Assembly (NCBI RefSeq): GCF_945859685.1
Contig: NC_079147.1
Coordinates: 188,029,174 to 188,093,173 of the forward strand
Direction of reading: 5' to 3'
DNA from: Eupeodes corollae
Taxonomy: Eukaryota > Arthropoda > Insecta > Diptera > Syrphidae
Length of the DNA: 64,000 bases
Positions within the stretch are counted from its first letter, which is position 1; each line of letters opens with the position of its first letter. Below, one piece after another: positions 44,641 through 58,345 of the stretch. The position numbers and the translations under genes were made by a program. The notes under the pieces were generated by a model. That model searched no databases. It saw only the letters and a program-made list of their open reading frames with translations, and was not told the DNA's origin.

Positions 44641-46180
44641 CTCCACAGTGTGCTGAAGACGTTTTCGCTAACGCTGCTGGCAAAACCCCTTCGTAAACTT
44701 TTTCATCTGTCCTACTCTACAGGTCTCTTTGGGAGTAGATGGAAAATAGCATTTGTTCAGCCTTTCCCCTCTTCCTTTTTTACAATCGTTCCTTCTTTCC
44801 AAGATCATCAAAACGCTTGTTAATTTTCAGCTTAAGAAATATTTTAAAGAACGAAAGTTTCTTGATGACTATTGCAGCAATAGGTCTACTGGTGATCTCA
44901 TATTTTATCTCACCGATCGGTAGAACAAATATTTATATCGTTTTAGAGAATATAAGATTATTGACATTTCAAAAGCGTTTGATAGAGTTTGGCAGTATGT
45001 TATCTTATCGAAAATGTGTGCATTTTCGATGATGTTTCGATGATTGACATTTCATGTATCTTTCGGCCAGTTTTAATACAAGTAGTAATGAACGATGGCG
45101 TACCCCAGGGCTCCATTTTTTCTCCGACACTCTTCTTTATTTTCATAAATGATATTTTGTCTGAAATTTCTAATCCAATAAATTGTTTTGCTTACGACAG
45201 TACCTTCAGCATTTCATATATGTTTTTAGATTCACATCCTTGTCTTTTGATGTGAACTACCACCGGCAGTGTATGTTTGATAGCTCATCAAATTCTACCC
45301 ATTGTCCACTGGGAGATCAAAAACCGTGTTGAATTTAATGCTTCGAAAACTCATTGCTGTCTGCTGTCGCGAAAACGTAACCCTCTCTGAATACTACTAT
45401 CAACGGATGGCAATTACATCGATGAGTCTTAAAAGGAATGGCATCAAAACCCATCTCTTGGGCAGTGGGGATATATTTGAAATTGTATAAAGCGCTGCAA
45501 ATTGTTTTTGGTGTTCTCGGCCAATCCAAGAAGCTATAATTTATAGAGACTCAATTAGTTTGAAACTGAAGTACAATTCTCCATATTTTGACAGGTGAAC
45601 CAATAACCCATAACTGAGTCTCTTGTACAGAATTCAAAAGAGAGCTCTAAAAATAATAGGTGACTGTTGATGATGTAAGGATACATGTTATCTGCATTGA
45701 ACACAAATTGGAACGTACTGAAAGTTATAGAGATCCTTTTTTAGTTGCATAACACGAATGTAGATTGCTTTACACTAGACTCAATATTTCGCAATCTTTG
45801 CAATGTGATTTAAATTCAAAACAAATGAGCACCGGTGTCACTTTTTTATCCTGTCCCCTTTTTTTATTGCTCGCACTACTTTAATTTATCAATAGGGTAT
45901 TCATATCCACTTGAGTGAGCAACTAACAAAAAAATTGAATTTTAATTTTCATTTCGGGCATCAAGCTTCTTATCGATAAGAACTTATATATTTCTTATTT
46001 TCACTTAAATGGAAGGATTTCATTTTGGAAATTGGGTAAAGAAAAGGATCTTAAAACTGTTTCTTCTCTTCGATATGATTCACACTCCTTTATTTGCTCA
46101 CTCCCAATAATGTTATTACTAAATTTTAAATGAACATTATGTAAGTACTAGACATCCTGTTTCCGCAAGTATCAAGTTCA
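44640..46180 (+). mobile_element. Jockey-like LINE remnant
   Basis: Plus-strand fragments: VKTFSLTLLAKPLRKLFHLS (44655 onward); GVPQGSIFSPTLFFIFINDI (45099) with FAYDSTFSIS (ADD changed to AYD); and a C-terminal Leu/Ser region to about 46180. Multiple stops. The RT catalytic ADD motif has lost one acidic residue. Confidence 0.7.
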
Positions 46181-46199
46181 TCATCCTATAACAATCAAT

Positions 46200-47190
46200 T
46201 ATATCAAGGTGCGTCCCCAGGGAACACAGCACACAAGCCAAAAGAAGATCAAACAAATGACAACCATTGTATTTTTTGTTTGTAAATATGTATTATATTG
46301 TCAACATCATCTCTTGTTACGTTTGTTGTTACACATATTCTATAATAATAATAATAGAAAACAAATAAACTTACATCCGTTCATCACGATGATATTATAA
46401 AAAGTTTTCTTTTCGCAATTTGCATAAAACAAATGCAATTGCATGTCACTCACACTTGGCGCTAGTTTGTTGCTCATCGGATGACAGAATGACAGCTTCC
46501 TCAACAACACAACAACAATTGTATACTTTAGCATTTTGTAAAACGAAACCTTACCTTAAAATGTCAAAACAATCTTCCTTCTATTTCTCAAGACTTCTAT
46601 TATAGAGATTTTCTATGCAGAAATAGAGACAAACAAAAAAGAAAACCATTCGATTTCTCACAAAAATAATATAGAAATAGAAGAAGGAAATAAGAGAAGC
46701 CATAAAAGAACAAGAACTATAAAAGAAATCCTCAGTGACTGTCCTATAAAAATGTATTTTATTTAAAAAATGTACAAGTTTTGCTTCTATATTAAATAAA
46801 TAAAAAAAAATAAACATCAGCATAATAGTCATCGTTAGCTGTGATATAACATAACCTCTTCTTTTTGAAATTACTAGCAAAGCAACGCCAACGACACACT
46901 TTATACCACCAGCCTATATACTCTTATTTAGCAGTAGTCTCTCACCACTCCAAACCAAACCACACCACACCACCCAACACCGCTTGTACTCCTATGTTAG
47001 CGAAATCACGCAAATTATACAAAACATAACATTACTTCTCTTGTCCTATAATGAAGCGTAACGTTCACGGTTGCCATTGGGATTTTATAGATTTCGATAA
47101 ACATTCGGTGGGTAGATACGTCAAAATTTTAGTTCACCTCGATCACTTTTGGGAAGCCATAAAATTTAGATTCTATCAATGTCAATGAAT
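46200..47190. other. AT-rich non-coding stretch
   Basis: It includes an A/C-rich patch (CCACACCACACCACCC) near 46960. No supported gene. Confidence 0.35.
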
Positions 47191-47224
47191 AAAACAACTT
47201 AAAGAGGGCTCCCGAGAGAAAAAA

Positions 47225-48430
47225 GACTATTTTTAGTACTCTTCGATGACATTTTGAATAATTAATGGCGTTCTTGATTTGCCGTATAGACTTCTTTTAA
47301 GTGTTAAAATCAAATATAAAACAATTAAAGAAGGTCAGGGTTTTTGTGATGGTGGTAATTTCAGTAAACTGTTTATATAATATGTAATAAAATTTGTCCT
47401 ACAAATGGCTCAAGTTTGCTGTCAAAAGAGTCTATTTTCTTGAATTTCATCTCTCACCAACAGAAAGATTATTTTTAGTACTCTTCAATGACATTTTGAA
47501 TAGTTAATGCAGTTCTTGATTTCTCGTGCAGACTTTCTTTAAGTCTTAAGATCGTTAAGATCGAATCTAAAAGAATTAACAATTTGTCCGTACAAATTCC
47601 TCAAGTTTGCTGTCAAAAGAGTGAATTTTCTTAAATTTCATCTATCATCAAAGGAAAGAAAATTTTTAGTACTCTTCGATGACATTTTGAATAGTTAATG
47701 CAGTTCTTGATTTCTCGTGCAGACTTCTTTTAAGTCTTAAGATCGAATCTAAAAGAATTAAAAATTTGTCCATACAAATTTCTCAAGTTTAAAGAGTGAA
47801 TTTTCTTGAATTTACTCTGTCATCAAAAATAAAATTATGTTTAGTACTCTTCGATGACATTTTGAATAATTAATGCCGTTCTTTATTTCTCGTGCAGACT
47901 TCTTTTAAGTCTTAAGATCGAATCTAAAAGAATTAAAAATTTGTCTATACAAATTTCTCAAGTTTACTGTCAAAAGAGTGAATTTTCTTGAATTTCGTCT
48001 GTCATCAAAGAAAAGAATATTTTTAGTACTCTTCGATGACATTTTGAATAATTAATGCCGTTCTTTATTTCTCGTGCAGACTTCTTTTAAGTCTTTAGAT
48101 CAAATCTAAAAGAATTAAAAATTTGTCCATACAAATTTCTCAAGTTTACTGTCAAAAGAGTGAATTTTCTTGAATTTCGTCTGTCATCAAAGAAAAGAAT
48201 ATTTTTAGTACTCTTCGATGACATTTTGAATAATTAATGCCGTTCTTTATTTCTCGTGCAGACTTCTTTTAAATCTTAAGATCTAATGTAAAAGAATTAA
48301 CAATTTGTCCGTACAAATTCCTCAAGTTTGCTGTCAAAAGTCTGAATTTTCTTGAATTTCATCTGTCACCAAAGATAAGATTATTTTTAGTACTCTTCGA
48401 TGACATTTTGAATAATTAATGCTATAAATA
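47225..48430. repeat. Tandem array, about 182-bp unit, seven copies
   Basis: The marker AGTACTCTTCGATGACATTT (one base differs in the second copy) starts at about 47235, 47477, 47668, 47843, 48025, 48207 and 48389. Spacing settles to exactly 182 bp in the last three intervals, where neighbouring units are almost identical, while outer units are more diverged (242, 191, 175 bp). No coding potential. The pattern is that of a satellite-like array homogenised in its centre. Confidence 0.92.
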
Positions 48431-48499
48431 AAATTGTCAATATAAATTCTATCAAAATAGTGAAGTTTTTTGGATTACATCCGCCATTTGTTTTAAATG

Positions 48500-49080
48500 A
48501 AGAACTTGACGTTTTAAATTTTAGGCCTTAAAATCTGAGTTAATACATGTAATTAAAATTGTGCATACAAATGCCACAAGTTTGCTGTCAAAAGGGAAGT
48601 TATTTTTATTTCATCTGCCATTTTTTTTAAATGATGAATTTGACGTTTTAAATTTTAGGCCTTGAAATATAAGATAAAGCATGTAATTAAAATTGTACAT
48701 ACAAATGCCTCAAGTTTGCTGTCAAAAAAAGAAGTTATTTTTATTTTATGTGCCATTTTTTTTTAAATGATGAATTTGACGTTTTAAATTTTAGGCATTG
48801 AAATCTGAGTTAATACATGTAATTAAAATTGTACATACAAATGCCTCAAGTTTGCTTTCAAAAGTGTTAAGTTTTTTGGATTTTGTCTGTCATTTTTTTA
48901 AATGACACATTTGTAATCCGAAATTTTAGGTCTTCAAATCTGAGTAAATACATGTAATTATAATTGTACATCCAAATGCTTCAAGTTTGCTGTCAAAAAA
49001 GTTAAGTTTTTTTTGGATTTTATCTGTCATTTTTAAATGAAGTATTTGAAGGCTTAAATTGTAGGCCTTGTAATTTCCTG
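48500..49080. repeat. Adjoining tandem array, about 135-bp unit, four copies
   Basis: CAAGTTTGCTGTCAAAA-type markers recur at about 48577, 48711, 48847 and 48982 (134-136 bp apart). The unit also contains a diverged TTTAAATGATGAATTTGACG block. The CAAGTTTGCTGTCAAAA segment is shared with the 182-bp array, so the two arrays are related. Confidence 0.88.
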
Positions 49081-52000
49081 TGATTTTTTTTGCTGAAATC
49101 TAAAATTCTGTTATGGCTTTAAAGATAAATATCAAATTGGCAAAATTTACGTGCCTCATTTGGTTTTTATTTTCTTAAATAACAAAATGGCGTCTAAAAA
49201 GATATCAACTTAAACACCAACTTTATATTTGACATAACTAGACTTAAATGACAAATGAATGTTCTTAAGATTTCACCACTTTAAAATGCGAATTCAGTAA
49301 ATCTTTATTACACTGGGCTGTTTCTGGTCTTGAAGTTCAGGTTTCTAGTATTTGATTGGCCAGTTGGCGAAAATAAGGCAACTTTATCGGAAAGTAGAAT
49401 AGGAAGTTAGTCAAGGAAATTTTACTAACAAAGGCAAGCCAATTCCATTTACATATGTCACAATGACAGCGGATCATGTTTTTTCGTTCAACTAAAATCT
49501 GAACTTCATAACTCTATAATTTATTTATTTTCTGAACAATTCAATTAATGTTATGTAAAATCTTTGTCAAATTGGAAAATGAAAATAAGTAATATTTCTT
49601 TAAAAATAATACAAGGTTTAATGGACTTGTAGCTTACCGATGGAATGTTTTGTAGACAAACATGTTTTTGAGAGTTTTTGCATGATCGATTGAGTCAGTA
49701 AATAAATGACACTTGATAAACTAACTAGTTGATTGCAAATGGCTGCGTTCCATCTCAGACAGATAGGGTATCCGGATACCTTTTTGTTAGTTTTTACGTG
49801 TAAAATAACAGCTAATCTAAAACAGCTGAGATGTCAAAAAAGGAATCCAAAGGTATCCAAGAATTTCTGGGGTATGTAAGTATCTGACAGAACAGCTGAT
49901 TCAACAAATGGTTAAATTTCAAGAAACTTGAAAATTGATTTCAGCCTTTTGTATTTGTTGGCCTTTTATATTGTCTGAACCTACTCACTGGGGATGTACA
50001 AACTAAGAACTGTCACTTAAGTCATCACAATGTTCATGTCTAAAATGTGTACTCCTCCATGTCAAATCAAACATAAGGTGACATTGACAATACAAAGAAA
50101 ACAAATTTTGTAATAATTGTTGTGTGTTATTTTCGTAGGTATATTCTTATTTTGACAGTTCAGTGTGTTGACATTGACAGAAGAAACAAATTTGAATTTA
50201 ATAAAAAAAAAAGAACTGCTAAAAGTATTTGAAGATTGTTGTACCAATGTGGTAACAGTGGTTTTGTTGCCTTCTACTCGCTGTCTGCCTCCACTCGTTT
50301 CGCCACGCATCGCCCGCACATATGTAAAAGTAGCTTCTAGCCGGCTTATGTATGAGAGTATGGGACCGGCCTTTAGATTTAGAACTCTTATCGCCAGAAA
50401 CAGAAAAAAAAAATATTGTGGATGACTGATGAGGCGCGCGATGTAGTGAAGTAGCGTTTTGCTATCGCAATCGCAATATTGCAACACAAAATAACATCAA
50501 AACAATGCGGTAGTTATTTAGTCTTCGTAGCATGCGAAGGCGAGTCGAGGCGAATGCTGTTCTTCTTTTACGAGTACCAAGGCCATGTGCTGTGGATGTG
50601 CAAGGCTTGGTGCTGCGCGGCGTGCCAAATGGCGGCGGCGATGTTTTTATTTTATTTTGATGCTTTTCACACAGGCACCGACATTGTACGTCATTATTGA
50701 TTTGGTTTAGATAAATTTGTATCATCCGTTGAAGTCAAATATGGAATAGAACTAATAAAATTGACATTCTGAACACATGCTCAAATATCTCGTTCTGCTC
50801 GTACTCGTGTATGTAGTGTAGTTTGCTCATATGTCAGTCAATTGAAAGATTAAATTCACCAAACCATTTCCTTACGACTACTGTGAGAGTTTCATAAAGT
50901 TATTTTCGCATAGTAAATAGTGTGTAATTGTTGTTGTTGTTTTTGTTGTTTATACGATTAAATTAGACCTTGAGACGCAAATTTTATTGTTCCTTATCTT
51001 GAATGTTTTCATTTTATGTGTAGATATTTTGTTTGTTTTGTTGAAAATGAATGAAAAAAAGAAGCCTATGGTAAGATTCTTTGAGTTATACTTTATTTTT
51101 GACAGTTGACAGTTGTTTGACAGAAATTTAGATTGTACATAAATTTGGCCGATTTTTCTTGCCATGCATCGTTGGTTGTCATCTTTGTTCAAAAACTATA
51201 AAGTTTACTTTTAGATGAATCTTTGGACCTTTGCCATAATCTTTTTCCACTTTTTATTTTGCTGGTTTTTCTATGTCAATTTTCAGTATGTCGTGTATTT
51301 TTCTTTAATATTTTGTTTTTAGTTTCAAGTCTCGCGCGAGTTTACACAACGAAACTTTCCATCAACCCACCATCATGATAATAGAGCACTCTATCGATAG
51401 GTATACACAGAAGACGCACGGCCTTGGCTAGTTTGTTTTTGTTTTTGTTTTTATTTTCTTCTTTTATTATTTTCAAAGTTGATCTATTTTTGTAAGTTTT
51501 ACTTTTATGCTAAAGAGAAGAACCATCACCTCATCATCAGAAGGTTGAATCACCTTCGTGTTAATTTTGGAAAAAGGAGAATTTTATTTTCTAGCCAGTT
51601 AGCATGGTGTTTGGTGGTTAGCGTGTCTCACTCTCACTAGATGTTTTATGCATGTTTTTTTTATTATTATTATTATTTTCAAGTTCTACACATGAGTTGA
51701 AAAATATGTTGTTATTTATTTGAGGTTGAACTCCCATAAGTCCATGGCAATGAACATGGATTTCCATTCATTCGCGTCCCGTTTATGACACGACGACGAA
51801 GAAGAAGTGACTCGTATTTTGGTTTATAATAATAATTTTTGTTGTTTTTGTTAATAAATTTAAGGAATGAAGAAAATACTTTTTATGTTTTCTGAAACTA
51901 TATGTTTTACGTTGTGTTGTAGGTCTAATATTTTGTTCTTGTTAATTAAGTGAATTTTGTTTAAGGTTTATACCTAACACATATGCGCTTTAATTTTGGT

Positions 52001-52480
52001 TTTATACGAATATAAAATGATTTGTTATTGTTTATATAAACAAGCTTAATTACTTATGTTTTTGTTTGGTTCATTCCATTAGTTGATCGTGGAATTGAAA
52101 TGTTATAAATGGCGCCCAAAGTTAACTGAAGCTCATTTATTAACTTATTTGAAGATCTTTCAATCCATTAGTTGAGGAAGTATTATTGACATTTAAAATT
52201 GGGCCTATACTTTTGTTCATAGTTTAAAAGTTTAAACATATAAATAGCTATTAAATCTATTTTGTTTGGTTTGACCATTATTCCTGAATAATTGTGAAAC
52301 ATCTCTAAATAAACCGACAATTTGACAGTTTTTGTTTCTTGATTAAACGTATTCAAACTAGAAAAATGTTTATCTGTCAAAATAATGATTACATGTATCT
52401 TTTTTCTAGTTTCATTGATCAAAAACATGATCTGTTCTTTATTTAAAATCAAATTTATGATATCTAAACTTTCTAAGAGA
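49081..52480. other. Long non-coding stretch
   Basis: No coding region or RNA gene was supported. A GC-richer patch at 50270-50660 has short open frames on both strands without recognised similarity. (TTG)n/(GTT)n runs lie near 50925-50950 and 51425-51450. It may belong to the PPP1R37-like intron. Confidence 0.35.
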
Positions 52481-52589
52481 TGTATCCAACCTTTTTATGA
52501 ATACCTTGAGACTGAGCCACCTTCAAAACTGACGACCTACAAGTTGTCTTTGGTCTTCCAACGCGTCTATTATCCTGGGAATTCCATTG

Positions 52590-54890
52590 GACGGATTATT
52601 TTGCTATATTGTTGTCTGGTTTACGCAGTGTATGGCCTATCCAACTCCATTTCCGTTGCATGATGTCTACGTCCAATTCTTTTTGTCCATTCCTGTTCCA
52701 CAGCTCAACGTTATTTATGGCGTAGACAAAAGTTAACGAAAGCTTGTAGTCTGCTCGAGATGTTGGCTGAGAATTTCCATGTTTTAGAAGCATGTAATAG
52801 CACGGATTTGACGTTGGATTCGAAGAGTTTCAACTTGGTGCGTAGCGATATTTTGCTAGAGTTCCACACAGGAGAAAGGATTCCAATTGCACTTCGGGCT
52901 TTGTTTATTCTACTTTTTACATCCAGGTCCATTCCGCCATCGAGAGCTATAAAACTTCCCAGATAATTAAACTGCTCGACCGTGTCTTTCATTTGTACCC
53001 ACCGTGGCAGTCATCACATCGTTAATCGCCAGCAAAAACAGAATTGGTGATAAAACATCTCCTTGTCACACTCCTTGATGCACATCGAAGGAGTCGGAAA
53101 GCTTTCCATTGTACAACACAGAACACCTTGCGTTGTTGTACGATTCTTTAATAACAGCGAACATTTTCTCAGGGATTCCTCGCGCAGTAAGCGATCTCCA
53201 GATGCATTCACGATTGACTCGATCAAACGCCTTCTTAAAATCTACAAGCATTAGGTACAGAGGTGATTAGTACTCAGATGATTGTTCGAGTATGATTCGC
53301 AAGGTGTTGATGTGGTCGACGCACGATCGGCCACTGCGAAACCCCGCTTGGTGCCTATTGAGGGTGAACTCGATCCTGGACTTAATCCTCTCGAGATTAA
53401 TAGTTGCCATTAACTTCGGAAAAACGTACAGAACTGTGATACTGCGCCAGTTATTACAGTTTTTGAGGTTTCCTTTATTTGGTAATTTTGCAATAACTAC
53501 ATTCTTCCAGTCCCTTGGGTAAGTTTCACTCACCCAGACAGCCTGCACGAGTTTAAGCAAAATAAGGGAAAAACCTCAGGGTCTGATTTCAGGATTTGTG
53601 CGGGAATAACATCAAGTCCAGTTGCTTTGTTTTGCTTTAGAAGATGTATCGCACTACTTATCTCTGCACTTGTTGGGGGACTGGTGTCAATACCCCTAGA
53701 CGATCTGCGCATGTTGTTCAATTCTGCTCCCTTGCGTCCCCTCTGCAAGTTTGCCCACCCTTGCCCTCTTGTCACGTCTTACACACCGCTGCACTGTCGT
53801 ATGAGATGCTCTATACTCGTTTCGTATAATCAATTTTCGCTGAGCATCACTTTCTGAATTGATTCTAATTTTAAGTGTTCTTCGATATGTGATTCTGTCC
53901 CAGGTTCCTGGGGATATCCACGAATCTCTAGCTCTTGTCTGTCGGGTATAGTTTCAGTTCCAGCTTTCATGTAAGCGCTCTTAATTTTGCCCCGCAAAGC
54001 ATCTTCCGATAAGCCAGAATTTTGTATGTTCGATGCTTTGTCGTCGAGTGTGGTGACGAAATTACAACGTACGTTAGGGTCATTTAGAACGCTTATGTTG
54101 AATCTTGGTCTCCTTGCTATACCCTCTGTGCGACGCTGTACAGCAGCTGTTTGTAAGCGAAGCAAACCCAGTAAAAAATGATGGCCACTACCTGCATCAG
54201 CCTTTCTTTCGTTACGAACACCGCACAGTGACTTCCTCCATTTCTGCTGTATAATGAAGTGATCAATTTGATTTTTGGTTCGACCATCAGAAGATTCCCA
54301 GGTGATTTTATGGCAGGTCTTGTGCGGAAATAAAGAACTCCCAATCACAAGTTGACGAGCGTTGCAGAAGTCGACAAGCATATCACCATTTTCGTAACGT
54401 TGACCTCAGCCATGCTTACCCATAACCCATATCATTAAAGTCCCTTATGATGATAATGATATCGCCCCCTGGAACACCGTTGTACACCGAATTCAGATGA
54501 GTAAAAAAAAGATGTCTTTTCGCCCGCTGAAGCCTCATTCGTTGGAGCTTAGCATTGAATAATGGTGACTTTTCTGATTTTTGAGCTTAACCTCGCCGTC
54601 ATAATCCTCGCCGAAATGGGTTTCCAGGATATAAGAATTTAATGATGCCCACACCGTTGAGTCTTGGACCTCTGTCTGCCTTCTCTTCGCCAGAGTACAA
54701 CATTCTCGTTTAGTCCGATTCTGCAGTATATTCAGCTATTCCTGTCCATTTGGTTTCACTCACTCCCAGAATGCTGATGTTATGTCGAAGCATTTCACGC
54801 TCTACCTGCTCGTACCTGCCTGGTGTGTGCAGGGAACAAACATTCCATGCTCCAATCTTCGTTCGTGTTTTGTAGCCAAAAGTCCTTTTT
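52590..54890 (-). mobile_element. Non-LTR retrotransposon, nearly full set of domains
   Basis: Minus-strand order: endonuclease start KIGAWNVCSLHTPGRYEQVE (54875 onward) with ISILGVSETKWTG; MLVDFCNARQLVIGSSLFPH and NQIDHFII (54381-54220); RT entry LLKQNKATGLDVIPAQILK (53700-53560); LVQAVWVSETYPRDWKNVVI (53560); RHQAGFRSGRSCVDHINTLR (53370); LVDFKKAFDRVNRECIWRSL (53251, motif A); the ADD region lost near 53000; then FNYLGSFIALDGGMDLDVKS and SKISLRTKLKLFESNVKSVL (52992-52780). Stops and frameshifts throughout. Its relative lies at 42.2-44.3 kb. Boundaries are coding-based, so true ends may be outside. Confidence 0.85.
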
Positions 54891-55049
54891 TTTTTAATCT
54901 GAAGGATTTCTTAATCTTGTTTATGATTCATTATTGATACCATCACGATTGCCATTGTTGCATGATAGATGCCGCACCCCCAAAACCGATGTGCGGTTTA
55001 CTACAGTCGGAGTAACTATAGAAGGATTTACCAAAGTTGAGTTACCTCT

Positions 55050-56020
55050 TGGGGAATAATTACCGTTCGGTTTCATATTTCCTAAAAAAAATTTCTCGCT
55101 CTACTACCGTGTTTTCTCGGTTAATAACACATACCTGTATAACATATTTACTAAATTATACACACAAGCCTTCGATTCGACAGGCACAATACGCCTTTTT
55201 GGATGGTTGAATACATACAGAAATAGGCCGCCCAATATTGGAAACAGACGCCTTTTGCAGCCCCCCACTATGAATACAGACGCTGCTTACTGTTGCCGTA
55301 AACTTTACAGGATAGGCACGTCCGCCACCAGACTTTCATACCGTTGATCGCCATATGCAGTTCCTCCGCTTTTAGGGAGCTTTTAGTACTACCCAGGGAC
55401 AAGATCTGTATGCGTATTCATGCAGCCATTCGGTCCCCTTGTGCGTTAGCGTTACCCGCTCTCTACCGCGATGAGGTGCACATAATAATTTTTCTTTCAT
55501 TGAACCTAGGACCACCGAGGTGGCGTTTCCTAGAGCTCTCCAGTACTTTTAGAGAGTGATACAATTTTTCACTGGTAATTTGACTGATGGGGTTAATTCG
55601 ATTTTGAAAATTGTGGGTGTTTAACCACTATTTAATCCGTCAATCTTATTCAAAAGTTCCGCTCTTAAATTTGTAATTTGTACTTCCTAAAACTTTCGAA
55701 TTAGAACAAAGAATTACTTAATATTGGACATTTTCAATGCGCGCCAACCAGTGAAGCGGTGGCGTTGTCCTTTTAAAGGTTATTTTATTTCACAAAAAAA
55801 TTCATTGATAGGGCACTCAACTAAAGGTAAAACTTTATTACTAAACAATAAGGTTTGGATACCCCTTTTAAGGTTTCTTAGGGTACGGGCGTTAGGGTTA
55901 AAAGGAACCGAGTTATATCGTTGAATTGAGGTTTTACAGTTTGAGGCGTTACAGATAAGGAGGCAAGATCAAATTAAGGCATTGAAGTTGAATCTTCGTT
56001 TAAAGCTTTCTTTTCTTGAT
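55050..56020. other. Non-coding stretch
   Basis: No supported coding region; short open frames only. Confidence 0.35.
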
Positions 56021-56024
56021 ATAC

Positions 56025-57250
56025 AGTAGTCTCGCGGTAACGTGAACTATTAAAAACCGCGCGTGTTCACGTTATCGAAGTTGTTCATGTTGACGAAGGT
56101 GTAGTTCTTAAAATGTTTAAAATAAATTAGACCTTTGTTTCAACTAAAATTCATGTTTTTTTTTTATTTCAAATGTAAGCGTAGATGAAAAAATGTAGTA
56201 ATTATGTTGCAATTAATGAAAAAAATGCGTATTCCTTTTCTGAAATTTCTTATTTTGCTATTTCACTGAAAACGACCTTTTCGCGAAGTCGTTTAACTAC
56301 GCTGATGTCTGCTGTGTTATCGTTTTTATGTTCAGCCCATTCCAAAGCCTTATTGAAAATGTCGATTGCTTCCCTATGATCTATTCTGGTATGTGCTTTT
56401 TCGTCATTGATCAAAACCTCGTTCGTTTTGGTGTCGTTTGGAAGATCTTTTCATCTATTCATGGACATCAGCAACCGAAAAAATGATCTGCATAGAAGAA
56501 CAGAAATCGAATCAAATGTTTTTCTGAATACAAGAGAAAATGTTCAAACCTCTGGATTAATTGCGTGAAAAAGTTCTAGTGCACGTTCCTCTTGAGAGTT
56601 GATTGGTAAACAAATTTTTTCTCTCAAAACAGCTCTAGTGGAATATCCTCTTCAGAGTCTTTTTCATTTTTTATTGAGCTTAAAATATTCGTCCAGCATT
56701 TTGCTATTGTTTCTTTTTCGAGACGTTTTCAACCCGAATTTAAATATCAAATAGCGTCTCTTAACGTGAATTTTATTTAATGCTTCAATAAAATCAGTTT
56801 TTTCGGCCACAATTGATGAAGCTAGTTTTTAAAAATAGCAGCTGACATCCATAACTATTTGGAGCAAATATAGTCAACAGGAGATTTAAAATTCCTAAAA
56901 GAGCGAGGATTGTTTGCCTTTCCTTAACCATCAATCTACTTAATGGATAATTTTTGTCTTGCTGTTTGATGAACCAACAGTTAAGAGCTTTTTCCATTTT
57001 AGGAAGTTCAGAACGCTTCATTGTCTTCTGCATTCCAGGTGCAGAAAATGTATTGTTGATTTTGCAACATTTTATTGCTTTGCTAAGCTGGTTTCGGTTG
57101 ATCATCCTTTAATTTTTCGAAAACACTTACTTTGTCCTTTAAAGACAAGAATTTTGGTACTTTTAGCGAAATTTTTCAAGAAAATCTTCTTTTTCATTAC
57201 GCCGAACCAACACCGCGCACTAAGACAAATGCCAAGGTAAGGAAAGGTTG
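56025..57250 (-). mobile_element. Pogo/Tigger-like DNA transposon remnant
   Basis: The left end starts CAGTAGTCTCGCGGTAACGT, resembling pogo/Tigger TIRs (CAGTAGA-TCTCG-TTA). On the minus strand the CENP-B-type DNA-binding region is clear: KILVFKGQSKCFRKIKG (57170-57110), SAPGMQKTMKRSELPKMEKA and LNCWFIKQQDKNYPLSRLMV (57040-56930). A C-terminal piece, VVKRLREKVVFSEIAK, occurs near 56300-56250. The middle of the DDE domain is deleted or scrambled. No matching right TIR was found. Confidence 0.75.
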
Positions 57251-57379
57251 GTACCACATGAATTTTGAAGCTTCCTCCTAAGCTCAGTGAAAAAAACAAA
57301 TGCCAAACTAAAGTTAATAATACCTGGAATTATCTTCAATGTGAAATAGAAATTTGAATTGACATTCATATAAAAGTCC

Positions 57380-57560
57380 GAGATGCCTTATTTTAAATTA
57401 CAAGAAATTTTGTCAAACGCTTTGTTGAAGTCAGTGGAGACCATATTAACTTAATTACCCTTTTCTTAGACTGTTCAAGTAAATTACACGAACTCTGTAT
57501 AGCTTGTGAGGGGGTAAACGTACGTTAGGCACCTGCAACGGAAACTAAGTAGTCCATATA
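57380..57560 (-). mobile_element. Short LINE RT fragment (motif A)
   Basis: The minus strand near 57451-57413 reads NMVSTDFNKAFDK, the RT motif A (DF-KAFD). Only about 180 bp can be assigned. Confidence 0.45.
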
Positions 57561-58340
57561 AAATGCTTTCAAATTGTAAATTAGTCGATATTAGTTTACA
57601 AAAGACGTTTTTCATGTTTAAGAAAATATTACTTAAATATGAAAAATAAAAATGTATTTTCAACAATGTTGCATCAACGCAATTTTGTTTTTAATAAAAA
57701 AAGAGAACGTAGTTTGTTGAAAAATCTGTTAATAGTATAGTAGGATTTTACACGAATAACAAAACAATATCCGCATTATACTACCGATAAAATTTAAAGT
57801 AGAATCTTACTACAGATGAGCTTTTGACATTTATACTCGTCCCAAATGAATCTTATGTGATTTCATTTTCAAATGTTGGTAAGATTGATATTGCATTTGT
57901 ATCTCGGTGGCTGTGTTCGTTGAGTACTTGTGCATTTGGAATCATGTGTTTTCCATTGGGGAAAGAAATCAATCTGATTTTGTTGAAATTATTTAGTTTT
58001 GTTAATGAAAATGGACGAACTGGGCTTAGTTTGCAAGTGAAAACAATAGAAAAGATAATTAAGTTTTGCTATGTTTTCACCAAAAGTTTAATATAGTTTA
58101 TGTTGTGACAATTTAGTCACAGCAAAGACTTATTTGTGAACGCAGTATAAATACAAACTTGGTATTTTTTCGTTACGTTACAAATCCTTTATTTTAAAGA
58201 AATAAGTATTAATACATATGTATAGGAGTTCAATAATGGTCTTACTTACTTAGTCTAATTTATGATAAATAGCCACCAAGTGGCCGGCAAAAGTTAAATT
58301 TGTAAATTTATAAGAAACTTGCCTCGTGGCTTACAAAAAT
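57561..58340. other. Non-coding stretch
   Basis: One 90-codon open frame at 57824-58096 lacks an ATG start and recognisable similarity, so it is not called. Confidence 0.35.
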
Positions 58341-58345
58341 GGCGA

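Noticed and set aside
49740..49900. GGTATCC repeats as transposon ends
   Set aside because: The palindromic GGTATCCGGATACC and a nearby GGTATCC do not form consistent ends and no target duplication was seen.
50062..50725. Overlapping short ORFs around the GC-richer patch at 50.3-50.7 kb
   Set aside because: No splice-compatible frame, no recognised domain and no clear start.
57824..58096. 90-codon plus-strand ORF
   Set aside because: No ATG start, no recognised family, and surrounded by repeat remnants.
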